Part shown: piece after piece, positions 8,129 to 16,943 of the stretch
Numbering within the stretch: position 1 is the stretch's first letter
Layout: each line of letters opens with the position of its first letter
Source of the DNA: Polaribacter batillariae
GTDB lineage: Bacteria; Bacteroidota; Bacteroidia; Flavobacteriales; Flavobacteriaceae
Direction of reading: 5' to 3'
DNA: 64,000 nucleotides
Assembly: GCF_017498485.1 (NCBI RefSeq)
Contig: NZ_CP071795.1
Span: 3,594,501-3,658,500, forward strand
Position numbers and translations under genes: made by a program
Notes under the pieces: generated by a model
The model's database searches: none
The model's input: the letters and a program-made list of their open reading frames with translations, nothing else
Told to the model about the DNA's origin: nothing

Positions 8129-9229
8129 TTATTTCTGATTAATAACTCTAAATGTAGTTCTTCTGTTTGCTCTATGTTCTGCTTCTGTACAAGAAACACC
8201 ATCTGCACATCTATTTGTTAATCTTCTTTCTCCAAAACCGTTTCCAGTTAATTGGCTAGGATTTACTCCTTTGGAAATTAAATAATTAGTTACTGCTTGT
8301 GCTCTTCTTTCAGATAAATCTTGGTTGCTTTCTTTTGTTCCTCGAGAATCTGTATGAGACTCAATGGCTACAGCAACTCCATCTTTTAAGATTGGTAATA
8401 ATCTAGAGTCAATAATTCTTTTTGCACCACTTGTTAAAGTTGCACTACCTAAGTTCCATGTAATTGGTAATGGAGTGTTGTTTACTAATTCACACTCAAC
8501 TTCTTTCCAAGTAGTTAACCCTCCTTTATTTACCAATACTTCTTTAGTAACTGTTTTGTATTTTGCAGGAACAGTAACTTCTTCTTTCCAAGCATCTTTA
8601 ACTAACACAGTTTTTGTAATGTTTCCATAAACAGCAGGAATTTCTACAGTTCTTGTAGTTGGTGGGGTAACCATTACTCTTTTTGTGTACGTTTTTTCGT
8701 ATCCAGGAACAGGAGTAGAAGTTGTAGATGCATCTCTGTCTAAAACCGTTAATGGCACAGTTACAAATTGTGCAGGAACTGGCTTATAACACCAATATCT
8801 ACAGTCGTTAGGATCGCTAGACTCACAATCTGGAGCTTTTTCGCTCATTTCCCAGTTTGCAGAAGCCGCTTTTGTTTCAATTACTTTAGAATCTGGATTA
8901 AAAGTAGCTTTTATAACACTTAACTTGTTTGCATCTTCTTTAGCAGTATAAGTAACCGTTTTTGTTTCCCAAACAGCAGGTACAATTACTAATTTTTGCC
9001 CAGCTTCTTTTACTAATACTCTTTCTGTAACAGTTTTGTATTGTGCAGGGTAAGTAACAATTTTTTTGTAAGCAGGTGCTACTTCTATAGTAACATCTTC
9101 ATTTTTCCAAACTTCAGGGGTTTTACAACGTACATAACATTTTCCTGGTTCTGGGTTTTCTGGCAAATCTTGTCCAAATGCAACTGCACCTAACATTAAA
9201 AAAGTTGCACTAAGTAAAATTTTCTTCAT
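8129..9229 (-). CDS. OmpA-family outer-membrane protein with repeated beta modules
   Basis: 366 residues. Signal peptide MKKILLSATFLMLGAVAFGQ. Residues about 45-250 carry several degenerate copies of a short module of the form P-A-x-Y-K-T-V-T-x-x-V-L-V, interrupted by Cys-containing segments (CYVRCK, CESSDPNDCRYWCYK). The last 110 residues are an OmpA/MotB peptidoglycan-binding domain (ESHTDSRGTKESNQDLSERRAQAV, then HRANRRTTF). The C-terminal domain should bind peptidoglycan. The repeat region is likely extended beta structure in the envelope. It is monocistronic with a strong terminator. No ligand can be inferred. Confidence 0.85.
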   Translation of the reverse strand: MKKILLSATFLMLGAVAFGQDLPENPEPGKCYVRCKTPEVWKNEDVTIEVAPAYKKIVTYPAQYKTVTERVLVKEAGQKLVIVPAVWETKTVTYTAKEDANKLSVIKATFNPDSKVIETKAASANWEMSEKAPDCESSDPNDCRYWCYKPVPAQFVTVPLTVLDRDASTTSTPVPGYEKTYTKRVMVTPPTTRTVEIPAVYGNITKTVLVKDAWKEEVTVPAKYKTVTKEVLVNKGGLTTWKEVECELVNNTPLPITWNLGSATLTSGAKRIIDSRLLPILKDGVAVAIESHTDSRGTKESNQDLSERRAQAVTNYLISKGVNPSQLTGNGFGERRLTNRCADGVSCTEAEHRANRRTTFRVINQK

Positions 9230-9336
9230 AATTAAATAGTTTTTGATTTCTTGTATTGTTTTGACACACTAAAAATTTAGAAGTCACGATAAAGATATTA
9301 AAAATATTTAAAAATGTTAAATAAAAGTTAAAAACT

Positions 9337-10232
9337 TTACAATTTATTAAAATATAAGCTTTTTATAATTCCATCTGAAAGGCCAATTTTTGGGACATAG
9401 ATTTTTCTTGAACCGCTCCATTTCATTGCAGATAAGTAAATTTTTGTAGCTGGTATTATAACGTCTGCCCTATCTGGATTTAAACTTAACTCCGAAATTC
9501 TTTCTTCGTAAGACATATTTTTTAAAAATTGATATTGAGCATTTAAGTAAATATAAGAAATAGGTTTGCCTTCTGTTCGCCCAGACATTTTAAAGAGTTT
9601 ATTTATATTTCCTCCAGAACCTATTAAAGAAATTCTTTTTAAGTCTTTGGTATTTTTTTAATCCACTTTTCTACGTTGGCAAAAATTTCTTTGTTAACCG
9701 CTTTTTTATTGTTTAATAAACGAACGGTTCCCATTTTAAAAGATTTAGAAGTAATAATTCTTCCTTTAGAAAAAAGTGTAAATTCTGTACTACCTCCACC
9801 AACATCTACATATAGGTAAGAATTATCTCCTTGTATTAGTTGATTTAAGTCTGTCGAAGAAATAATAGCTGCTTCTTCTTTACCTCCAATAATATCTATT
9901 TGCACTCCTGTTTCTGTAAGAATTATTTCTGCAACTTTTTTTCCATTTGCAGCTTCTCGCATTGCAGATGTAGCACAGGCTTTGTAGCGTTCTACACCAT
10001 TAACTTTCATTAATAATTTAAAAGCTTCCATGGCGTTTATCATTCTTGTGATATTTGCATCACTAATATTACCACTCACAAAAGCATCTGCTCCTAAACG
10101 AATAGGAACACGCACTAAAGAAGATTTTTTAAACTGAGGTTCTTTATCTTCGGAAACAATAACGTTCGAAATTAGCAAACGAATCGCATTAGAACCAATA
10201 TCTATTGCTCCAAATTTTTTTATTTCTAACAA
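9337..10232 (-). pseudogene. Ppx/GppA family exopolyphosphatase, split by a -1 frameshift
   Basis: The first 193 or so residues (FGAIDIGSNAIRLLI, then DVGGGSTEF) are the N-terminal actin-like ATPase half of the Ppx/GppA family. This frame stops at 9639. Restoring one A on the minus strand in the run at 9653-9659 continues as KDLKRISLIGSGGNINKLFK into the second fragment (to 9337), giving a protein of about 298 residues, the usual length in Flavobacteriia. The gene would hydrolyse polyphosphate or pppGpp. All motifs on both sides are intact, so the break looks recent or artefactual. It follows sixA by 11 bases in the same operon. Confidence 0.85.
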
Positions 10233-10243
10233 ATTAACTTTAT

Positions 10244-10732
10244 TTATTTATGATTTTTAGGAAATTCGACCATAAAGGTTTTTCCTTTTCTAATATTTTT
10301 CCAATGTTTTTCTTTAAATTGAATGCCAACAATGCCACAAGTAGTAACATGTGCAATGGGTGTATTGCCAAATTTATTTACAAAGGTATTAATTCCATGA
10401 TCGTGACTAAAGATAATTGCAGAGTTAAAAGCATCGTCTAAAGCATTAACTGTTTTTACCAAATAACCGTCGCTAAAACTGTACAATTGTCTTTTTATTT
10501 GAAGATTTGCATGTGGGTAACTTAAGTTTTCACAAAAAATTACTGCTGTGTGCAATGCTCTATTAGCACTGCTTGATATAAAAACATCTGGTTTATCTAC
10601 CGTTTTTGCTAAAAAGTTAGACATTAAATGTGCGTCTTTTATACCACGTTTTTTTAGAGGCCTGTCAATATCTTCTATTCCAGAATATTCCCAAGAAGAT
10701 TTTGCATGTCTAACAATATATAATGTTTTCAT
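10244..10732 (-). CDS. sixA: SixA-like histidine phosphatase
   Basis: 162 residues. It has the phosphoglycerate-mutase-like RHAKSSW motif at residues 8-14, with the catalytic His, and a second His in FSHDHGI. Family members dephosphorylate phosphohistidine on phosphotransfer (HPt) proteins. Others act on small molecules, so the substrate is uncertain. It sits between pdxH and ppx/gppA in a minus-strand operon, an arrangement consistent with phosphate-related housekeeping. Confidence 0.85.
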   Translation of the reverse strand: MKTLYIVRHAKSSWEYSGIEDIDRPLKKRGIKDAHLMSNFLAKTVDKPDVFISSSANRALHTAVIFCENLSYPHANLQIKRQLYSFSDGYLVKTVNALDDAFNSAIIFSHDHGINTFVNKFGNTPIAHVTTCGIVGIQFKEKHWKNIRKGKTFMVEFPKNHK

Positions 10733-10767
10733 TTATAATTTAATTGTTAAAATGTAAATATAAAAAT

Positions 10768-11415
10768 TTATGGTGCCAATCTTTCTAATTTCCAAGAAAA
10801 ATCTTCTTGCAGCGAATATCTAATTCTATCGTGCATTCTATTGGGTCTTCCTTGCCAAAATTCTATGGAGATTGGTTTTACCAAATAACCGCCCCAATGT
10901 TTAGGTCTTGGAATTTCTTTTCCATTAAATTTTTTTTCTAATGAAATTAAGTTTTCTTCTAACTCTTTTCTTGACGAAACAACAGCGCTTTGGTTAGATG
11001 CCCAAGCACCTAGTTTGCTTCCATCGGGTCTCGATTCGAAATAACCGTCAGATAAATTTTCTGCTTGTTTTTCTGCTTTTCCTTTGATAATAATTTGTTG
11101 CTCTAAAGCTGGCCAGAAAAAAGACAAACATATGTTGTTATTTGCTTCAATTGCTTTTCCTTTTTCTGAAGTGTAATTTGTGTAGAAAATAAAACCTTCC
11201 CAAGTAAATTTTTTCAATAAAACGACTCTACTTTTTGGAAAACCATCTTTTCCAATTGTAGAAATTGTCATTGCATTGGTTTCTTCTACAGATTCCGATT
11301 CTTCTGCATTTCGAAACCAAGTCTGGAATAATTCCATCGGGTTTTCTGGGCAATTACTTTCTAAAAGCTCTTGCTTTTCGTACGATTTTCGATAGTTGCT
11401 TAAATCTTTTTGCAT
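10768..11415 (-). CDS. pdxH: Pyridoxamine 5'-phosphate oxidase
   Basis: 215 residues from the ATG at 11415. A longer frame from 11448 overlaps the upstream symporter gene and adds non-conserved residues. The enzyme oxidises pyridoxamine/pyridoxine 5'-phosphate to PLP using FMN. Visible motifs are SRVVLLKKF, FYTNYTSEKGKAI (FMN phosphate binding), SRPDGSKLGAWASNQS, and the C-terminal FWQGRPNRMHDRIRY with the substrate-binding Arg/His. The stop of the upstream gene is 1 base from this start, so they are co-transcribed. Confidence 0.93.
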   Translation of the reverse strand: MQKDLSNYRKSYEKQELLESNCPENPMELFQTWFRNAEESESVEETNAMTISTIGKDGFPKSRVVLLKKFTWEGFIFYTNYTSEKGKAIEANNNICLSFFWPALEQQIIIKGKAEKQAENLSDGYFESRPDGSKLGAWASNQSAVVSSRKELEENLISLEKKFNGKEIPRPKHWGGYLVKPISIEFWQGRPNRMHDRIRYSLQEDFSWKLERLAP

Positions 11416-11416
11416 G

Positions 11417-12850
11417 TTATTTTCTTTGAAACAAATATAAACCAACAAAAGTTAAAAAACCATTTAATACCAATACAAAAAAGCCGAAATCGAAGCCTAG
11501 TTTTTCTTTGCTATAAGAACTAATAGTATAAGTAAGAATTGGCGCAATAATACAAATTGCTGGTACTATTTTGTCTTTTACGTTTAATTTTGTAAACAAA
11601 CCGAAAGCATATAAACCTAATAAAGGACCGTAAGTGTAGCCAGCGAATGTAAATATTTTTGCAATTACACTGGCATCTGCAATAAAATACTTAAAAATTA
11701 AAATGACAGCAATTAGTAAAAAAGAGAAAAAAACATGAATTCTTTTTCTTATTTTTTCTTGTTCTTTTTTGTTTTTCTTTTTATCAATTTCTAAAATATC
11801 AATACTAAAAGAGGTGGTTAATGAGGTTAAAGCAGAATCTGCACTTGAATATGCAGCCGCAATTAAACCTAATAAAAAGAACATTGCAGTAGCCAAACCT
11901 AAACTTCCTTTGGTGGCAATGATCGGAAAAAGTTGGTCTTTATGTGCATCAATGCCATTTTTTTGTGCGTAATCTGTTAGTAAAACTCCTAGTGCTAAAA
12001 AGAAAAAGTTTACAATTACCAAAACAATTGTAAACCAAAACATGTTTTTTTGGGCATCTTTTAAGTTTCTACAAGTTAAGTTTTTTTGCATCATGTCTTG
12101 GTCTAAGCCTGTCATAACAACTGCAATAAAAGCTCCTGCTAAAAACTGTTTCCAGAAATAATTTCCGGCATTAAGGTCTTCAAAAAAGAAAGTTTTAGAG
12201 AGTTTGTTATCAGCAACATAAGAAAAGATATTGCTAATTTGCATTTCATTTGAAATTGTGTAAATACAAACCCCCACAGCAATTAGCATAAATAATGTTT
12301 GTAAAGTATCTGTCCAAACAATGGTTTTAATGCCTCCTTTAAAGGTGTACAACCAAATTAGCAAAATGGTAATGGAAACAGTTACCCAAAATGGAACTCC
12401 ATATGCATCGAATAAAATAACTTGTAACACATTTGCAACTAAAAACAGTCTAAAAGCGGCACCAATTGTTCGAGAAAGTAAGAAAAAAGAGGCGCCCGTT
12501 TTATAAGAATATTCACCAAAACGATCTTGTAAATAGGTGTAAATTGAAGTTAAATTTAGTTTGTAATAGAGTGGTAGTAACACCAAACCAATTACAGCAT
12601 AACCAACCACATAACCTAAAACCATTTGAAAATAACTCATACTTTGGGCTTCTACCCAACCAGGTACCGAAATAAAAGTAACTCCAGAAAGTGAAGCACC
12701 AATCATACCAAAAGCAACCAAATACCAAGGTGAAGAATTATTTGCTTTAAAAAATGTTTTATTATCTGCGGATTTTCCTGTGATGTAAGAAATAAATATC
12801 AAAACAGAAAAATAGGCAATTATTAAAAGTACAATATAAATTGGTTGCAT
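11417..12850 (-). CDS. Sodium:solute symporter (SSS family)
   Basis: 477 residues with about 13 hydrophobic segments. The family signature is seen in GASLSGVTFISVPGWV (TM2), WLYTFKGGIKTIVWTDTLQ and the late AAYSSADSALTSLTTSFSIDIL segment, which holds sodium-site Ser/Thr residues. It is an inner-membrane sodium-coupled importer. Substrate (sugar, amino acid, carboxylate or nucleoside) cannot be read from the sequence. It heads the operon with pdxH, sixA and ppx. Confidence 0.87.
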   Translation of the reverse strand: MQPIYIVLLIIAYFSVLIFISYITGKSADNKTFFKANNSSPWYLVAFGMIGASLSGVTFISVPGWVEAQSMSYFQMVLGYVVGYAVIGLVLLPLYYKLNLTSIYTYLQDRFGEYSYKTGASFFLLSRTIGAAFRLFLVANVLQVILFDAYGVPFWVTVSITILLIWLYTFKGGIKTIVWTDTLQTLFMLIAVGVCIYTISNEMQISNIFSYVADNKLSKTFFFEDLNAGNYFWKQFLAGAFIAVVMTGLDQDMMQKNLTCRNLKDAQKNMFWFTIVLVIVNFFFLALGVLLTDYAQKNGIDAHKDQLFPIIATKGSLGLATAMFFLLGLIAAAYSSADSALTSLTTSFSIDILEIDKKKNKKEQEKIRKRIHVFFSFLLIAVILIFKYFIADASVIAKIFTFAGYTYGPLLGLYAFGLFTKLNVKDKIVPAICIIAPILTYTISSYSKEKLGFDFGFFVLVLNGFLTFVGLYLFQRK

Positions 12851-12910
12851 TATTAAATAATTTTTTTGTGATACGAATATATGTTTTTTAGAAGTCTTTT
12901 TTCTTTTTTC

Positions 12911-12942
12911 TTGATTCTTTTCTCTTTAATCAGTTAAATTTG
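12911..12942 (+). promoter_or_regulatory. Candidate promoter of recR, possibly giving a leaderless mRNA
   Basis: TTG at 12911-12913, a 21-nt spacer and TAAATTTG at 12935-12942 match the Bacteroidota promoter pattern well. The ATG is at 12949. The transcription start would then fall at or within a few bases of the start codon, leaving no room for a ribosome binding site. Confidence 0.5.
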
Positions 12943-12948
12943 CAAACT

Positions 12949-13566
12949 ATGGATTTTTCATCAAAATTATTAGAAAACGCTGTAAATGAAGTGTCTCGTT
13001 TGCCAGGAATTGGTAAAAGAACAGCATTGCGTTTGGTTTTACATTTGTTAAAACAACCAACAGACCATACAAAATATTTGTCTGAAGCTTTGTTGCATTT
13101 AAGAAACGATGTAAAAACATGCGAAAAATGCCATAATATCTCAGATACACAATTGTGCGATATTTGTAATAACCCAAAAAGAAAACCAGAAATTGTTTGT
13201 GTGGTGGAAGATATTAGAGATGTAATGGCAATTGAAAGTACGGCTCAATTTAACGGACTCTACCATGTTTTAGGCGGAAAAATTTCTCCTATTGAAGGAA
13301 TTGGACCACAAAATTTACAAATAGAATCGTTAATACATAAAATCGAAAAGGGTGAAATAAAAGAATTAATTTTTGCGTTAAGTTCTACTATGGAAGGAGA
13401 TACCACTAATTTCTATATTTTTAAACAAATCGAAAAATATAAAATTATAACATCAACCATTGCAAGAGGAATTTCTGTGGGAGATGAATTGGAATATGCA
13501 GATGAGGTTACTTTAGGAAGATCTATTGTAAATAGAATTCCTTTCGAGCAAAGTATTAGAAGTTAA
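12949..13566 (+). CDS. recR: Recombination mediator protein RecR
   Basis: 205 residues from the ATG at 12949; the upstream TTG at 12940 is not needed. RecR works with RecO (and RecF) to load RecA onto SSB-coated gaps. Seen in order: a helix-hairpin-helix ([17 protein letters not shown]), a four-Cys zinc finger ([16 protein letters not shown]), and a Toprim domain ([12 protein letters not shown] ... [12 protein letters not shown]), then the C-terminal [18 protein letters not shown] segment. Length and motifs are complete. Confidence 0.95.
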   Translation: MDFSSKLLENAVNEVSRLPGIGKRTALRLVLHLLKQPTDHTKYLSEALLHLRNDVKTCEKCHNISDTQLCDICNNPKRKPEIVCVVEDIRDVMAIESTAQFNGLYHVLGGKISPIEGIGPQNLQIESLIHKIEKGEIKELIFALSSTMEGDTTNFYIFKQIEKYKIITSTIARGISVGDELEYADEVTLGRSIVNRIPFEQSIRS

Positions 13567-13707
13567 AAATTGGTATTCAATTTTCAGTGGCAGTTTTCAG
13601 TCGTTTGCTCAATTAAAAGTAAGATTTGTAAATTCTTTAATTTATGTCTTGCAAAGTTGTAAAGGCGCAAAGTTTTTTGATTTATTACTAAGACTGAAAA
13701 CGACCAA

Positions 13708-14283
13708 CTATTCCTCTTCCAAAACCTCTTTTTCTGCTTTTTCCCAAGATTTTTTTTCGCGAATTCTTTTGTAGAGTTTAATTCCTAACATCATTAAAAT
13801 ACCAAAAAGAATAATTCCTACAACGCCCCAAATCCAATTTATGGCACTTTTTACAGTTACTAAAAAAACAACTGCAAATAAGATAATGGTAGAAATTTCG
13901 TTAAACATTCGTAATTTAAATGCCGAATATTTTACGATATCTTTTTGAAGTTTGCTATAAATATTCTGACAAAAACCATGATAAAAATACAAAGCCAAAA
14001 CGAATGCCAATTTAACCAGCATCCAAGATTCGGTTATGTAAGACGGATTTTGATATAACATCCAAAAACCGAAAATACTAGCCAAAATTGCAGACGGCCA
14101 CGTAATAATATACCAAAGCCTTTTGCTCATTAACTTATACTGCGTTTGTAAAATGCTTTTTGCAGGTTCTAATTTATTTTCAGCTTCTGTTTGGTAAATA
14201 AACAAACGAACAATGTAAAATAATCCTGCAAACCAGGTTACAATAAAAATAATGTGTAGTGCTTTTATATATAGAAAATCCAT
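13708..14283 (-). CDS. hemJ: Protoporphyrinogen IX oxidase HemJ-like membrane protein
   Basis: 191 residues with 4-5 transmembrane segments. The N-terminal YIKALHIIFIVTWFAGLFYIVRLF motif with its conserved His and the ESWMLVKLAFVLALYFYHG segment match HemJ (UPF0093). Automatic pipelines often call it CopD-like in this group. HemJ oxidises protoporphyrinogen IX to protoporphyrin IX. No hemG or hemY is present here, and the gene follows hemH on the same strand, so the pathway context supports HemJ. The last 25 residues are charged and cytoplasmic. The ATG start at 14283 gives the conserved N-terminus directly. Confidence 0.85.
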   Translation of the reverse strand: MDFLYIKALHIIFIVTWFAGLFYIVRLFIYQTEAENKLEPAKSILQTQYKLMSKRLWYIITWPSAILASIFGFWMLYQNPSYITESWMLVKLAFVLALYFYHGFCQNIYSKLQKDIVKYSAFKLRMFNEISTIILFAVVFLVTVKSAINWIWGVVGIILFGILMMLGIKLYKRIREKKSWEKAEKEVLEEE

Positions 14284-14298
14284 AATTTATAATTTTAG

Positions 14299-14322
14299 TT
14301 TCAAAGTTTCAAAGTTTCAAAG
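14299..14322. repeat. Three tandem copies of TTTCAAAG
   Basis: Three perfect 8-bp units lie just upstream of hemJ in the minus-strand sense, inside the hemH-hemJ spacer. From 14330 to 14558 the spacer continues with degenerate ACTGCGACTGCCAACTG-like words and a GACAAGCTCAGCCTGACA string, but no gene. Confidence 0.8.
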
Positions 14323-14558
14323 TTGTTTTCGATACAATTTCGATGAAAAATCGAAATCACTCGAACTGACAGTGTGCAAACTGCGACTGCCAACTGCAGA
14401 CAGAGATTTCGACAAGCTCAGCCTGACATTTGTTATATTAATTGTGTTTAGATCTTGATAATCAAATTTGATATTCTAAAGTTGAAAACTGCGACTTCAA
14501 CTGAAAGTTGCTAATATTTCTCGTAAATTTGTAAAAACGTAAAGATTTTAATTTTTTT

Positions 14559-14726
14559 ACTGCCACTGCTACTGCTACTGCTACTGCTACTGCTACTGCT
14601 ACTGCTACTGCTACTGCCACTGCTACTGCCACTGCTACTGCCACTGCTACTGCCACTGCTACTGCCACTGCTACTGCCACTGCTACTGCCACTGCTACTG
14701 CCACTGCTACTGCCACTGCGACTGCT
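14559..14726. repeat. 28-unit hexanucleotide array (ACTGCT/ACTGCC)
   Basis: Reading the plus strand, there is one ACTGCC, then eight ACTGCT, then eight or more alternating ACTGCC-ACTGCT pairs, ending in ACTGCG and ACTGCT: 168 bp, 28 units. It produces spurious poly-(Ala-Val) and poly-Ser/Gly frames on the minus strand with no start context. It lies between hemH and hemJ and would be transcribed if the two genes form an operon. Arrays like this commonly vary in length. Confidence 0.95.
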
Positions 14727-14754
14727 ACTGAAAACTGCGACTGCTAACTGAATA

Positions 14755-15771
14755 TTACTGATTTTCCCAATCTTTAATCCACGAAACCATAACATCTACC
14801 CAGTCTTCGTTGTCGTTTAGACAAGGTATGTGTTTGTAATCTGTTCCGCCGAATTTTAAGAACTCTTCTTTACCTTCCATCGCAATTTCTTCTAAAGTTT
14901 CTAAACAATCTGCCACAAAAGCAGGGGTAATAACGGCTAATTTTTTCTTCCCTTCTGAAGGAAATTTCTCTAACTCAAAATCTGTATAAGGTTTTAGCCA
15001 AGGATCTTTTAATAATCGAGATTGAAAAGAATTGCTATAAGTACCTTCTTTTAAATTTAAGAATTTTGCAACTTCTTTGGTTGTTTCGAAACATTGGTGC
15101 CTATAACATGTATGGTGTGCTACAGAATTACGTTCGCAACAAGAACCATCTAATTTACAATGGCTATTAGTTGGATCCGATTTTTTAATATGCCTTTCTG
15201 GAATTCCATGATAAGAAAACAAGATGTGGTCGTAATCGAAACCATTTAAATGGTTTGCAATGTTATTGCTCATCGCTTTTATATAATCGGGCTTATTATA
15301 AAAAGGTGGCAAAACATCTAACTTTACGTTCGGATATTTTTCTGCCAAAATTTCTTCAGCCTTAACAACTACAGTTTCGTAAGAAGACATTGCATAATGA
15401 GGGTATAAAGGCACTAAAAAGATTTCAGTTACGCCTTTGTCAACCAAATTTTTAATTCCTTTTTCCATAGACATGGATCCATAACGCATGGCCAATTCTA
15501 CAGGAATAGCTACTTTTTGTTTTACTTTTTCAGTAAATCTTTCTGAAATTACAACCAAAGGAGAACCTTCATCCCACCAAATTTTTTTGTAGGCAGCTGC
15601 CGATTTTTTAGGACGAAAATTTAAAATAATACCTTTTATTAATGCGTAACGTTTCCAATACGGAATGTCAATTACACGTTCGTCCATTAAAAATTCTTCT
15701 AAATATTTTTTAACGTCTTTGGTTTCTGTTGAATCTGGTGATCCTAAATTGTTTAATAATATTCCTTTCAT
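14755..15771 (-). CDS. hemH: Ferrochelatase
   Basis: 338 residues. It inserts Fe2+ into protoporphyrin IX, the last step of protoheme synthesis. It begins GILLNNLGSPDS. The active-site His is in FSYHGIPERH, and the C-terminal half has the conserved TPAFVADCLETLEEI with the acidic metal-path residues. A Cys-rich insertion (CKLDGSCCERN ... CYRHQCFET) follows the active-site His, as in other bacterial ferrochelatases of this group. It is next to hemJ downstream, and upstream are a hypothetical gene, trmH and araC on the same strand. Confidence 0.95.
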   Translation of the reverse strand: MKGILLNNLGSPDSTETKDVKKYLEEFLMDERVIDIPYWKRYALIKGIILNFRPKKSAAAYKKIWWDEGSPLVVISERFTEKVKQKVAIPVELAMRYGSMSMEKGIKNLVDKGVTEIFLVPLYPHYAMSSYETVVVKAEEILAEKYPNVKLDVLPPFYNKPDYIKAMSNNIANHLNGFDYDHILFSYHGIPERHIKKSDPTNSHCKLDGSCCERNSVAHHTCYRHQCFETTKEVAKFLNLKEGTYSNSFQSRLLKDPWLKPYTDFELEKFPSEGKKKLAVITPAFVADCLETLEEIAMEGKEEFLKFGGTDYKHIPCLNDNEDWVDVMVSWIKDWENQ

Positions 15772-15804
15772 TTTTATGCTGAATTTATTTCAGTATCTAT
15801 TTAA

Positions 15805-16410
15805 TTATCTATGACTATATCTATGAAAATAGCCAATAACATCTTTTCTTAATTTATCTAAATATTTTCTTTTGGTGGTGTGATTAAAAATCGTGTACAC
15901 CCATTCATTATAATCTAAATAACAATCATAATTGATCATTTTATTTAATGGAATTTTGATGTATTCAAATGAAGCTCTTTTTTGAATCCTTTTATCTTTT
16001 TTCTTTAGTTTTTCATTTTCATTTTCATTGAAAATGAAAATTTTTAATTTTTTCTTTTTGTAATCATTTCGTGCTATGAATTTATTAACCTCACACTTTT
16101 CTGCTAAAGAAATGGATTTTGCTTTTTTACGTTTTGTCCATTCAAACTCATAATCAAATTCTTTAAACTTTATGTTTCCGTAATAAAAGAATAATTGATA
16201 AGATTCTTTTTTTATCGGTGTTTTAATTTCAAAATTTCCATCTTCTTTAATTTGAATAAACTCTGAAGATGAATCTATTTTAACTAATAAATTAGGAAAA
16301 GTTTTATAAAAATCATCAGAAAAAAACAATTTACCTTTAATAGAAATATCTTGCTGACTGAATAAGTTCAGTGAAATAATTAAAATTAAAAAAGTAATTA
16401 TTTTTTTCAT
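15805..16410 (-). CDS. Secreted hypothetical protein
   Basis: 201 residues. Signal peptide MKKIITFLILIISLNLFSQ. Residues about 22-75 look like a carboxypeptidase-regulatory-type beta-sandwich (GKLFFSDDFYKTFPNLLVKI ... DGNFEIKTPI). The rest is Lys-rich with no catalytic motif. The start overlaps the trmH stop by 4 bases (ATGA), so translation is coupled. An internal 12-bp perfect inverted repeat lies at 16015-16041. The role is unknown; the position in the hemH operon may be coincidental. Confidence 0.7.
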   Translation of the reverse strand: MKKIITFLILIISLNLFSQQDISIKGKLFFSDDFYKTFPNLLVKIDSSSEFIQIKEDGNFEIKTPIKKESYQLFFYYGNIKFKEFDYEFEWTKRKKAKSISLAEKCEVNKFIARNDYKKKKLKIFIFNENENEKLKKKDKRIQKRASFEYIKIPLNKMINYDCYLDYNEWVYTIFNHTTKRKYLDKLRKDVIGYFHRYSHR

Positions 16411-16907
16411 TTTAATTGATTTGTAACTTCATATAAAGTAATCGCCAAACTATGTATAACATTCATACTCGAATTTCTACCAAACATGGGTATGGCAATA
16501 GTATAATCTACTAAATCGATGTTTTCGATTCCGTTTCTTTCGCTTCCCAAAAGTAAAACGATTTTTTCGTGATTTTTAAAATTAAAATCTTGAATATTTA
16601 TGCTTTTATCAGTAATTTCTATACCAATAATTGTGTTGCCTGCTGCTTTTAATTTATAGATGATTTCTGCAAAATTAGTATATATATCATGTTTAATTTG
16701 GTTAATTGTGTTTCTTGCCGTTTTCTTAACAATTCTATTTTCTATAGTAGGCGAATTTTCATGGAAATAAATTTTTTCGACACCAAAACTTTCTGAAATT
16801 CGAAAACACATTCCAATATTTTCTGGTGTTCGAATTGCATCACAAACAATGGTTATTGGAAATTGTTGCTGTTTATTTTCGATATCGTAATGTGTTAATT
16901 GTTTCAA
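16407..16907 (-). CDS. TrmH/SpoU-family RNA 2'-O-methyltransferase
   Basis: 166 residues, a minimal SPOUT domain without the N-terminal substrate-binding extension. The three family motifs are visible: RTPENIGMCFRISESFG (motif 1), LLLGSERNGI (motif 2) and IPMFGRNSSMNVIHSLAITLYE (motif 3), which form the SAM-binding trefoil knot. It probably methylates a ribose in tRNA or rRNA; the target is not predictable. It is translated just before the secreted hypothetical protein. Confidence 0.88.
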   Translation of the reverse strand: MKQLTHYDIENKQQQFPITIVCDAIRTPENIGMCFRISESFGVEKIYFHENSPTIENRIVKKTARNTINQIKHDIYTNFAEIIYKLKAAGNTIIGIEITDKSINIQDFNFKNHEKIVLLLGSERNGIENIDLVDYTIAIPMFGRNSSMNVIHSLAITLYEVTNQLK

Positions 16908-16943
16908 ATTTATAATTTCAAAGTTTTAAAGTCTGTAAACTGC

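Noticed and set aside
14559-14726. Possible CRISPR array
   Set aside because: Units are 6 bp with no unique spacers and no cas genes are nearby; it is a simple tandem repeat.
14462-14795. Long poly-(Ala-Val) and poly-Ser/Gly ORFs on the minus strand
   Set aside because: They are translations of the hexanucleotide array, with no start context or conserved sequence; the array is a DNA repeat.
16015-16041. 12-bp-arm inverted repeat inside the hypothetical gene as a terminator
   Set aside because: It lies inside an intact reading frame (encoding an Asn-Glu-rich stretch) and no gene ends there; likely chance in low-complexity coding DNA.
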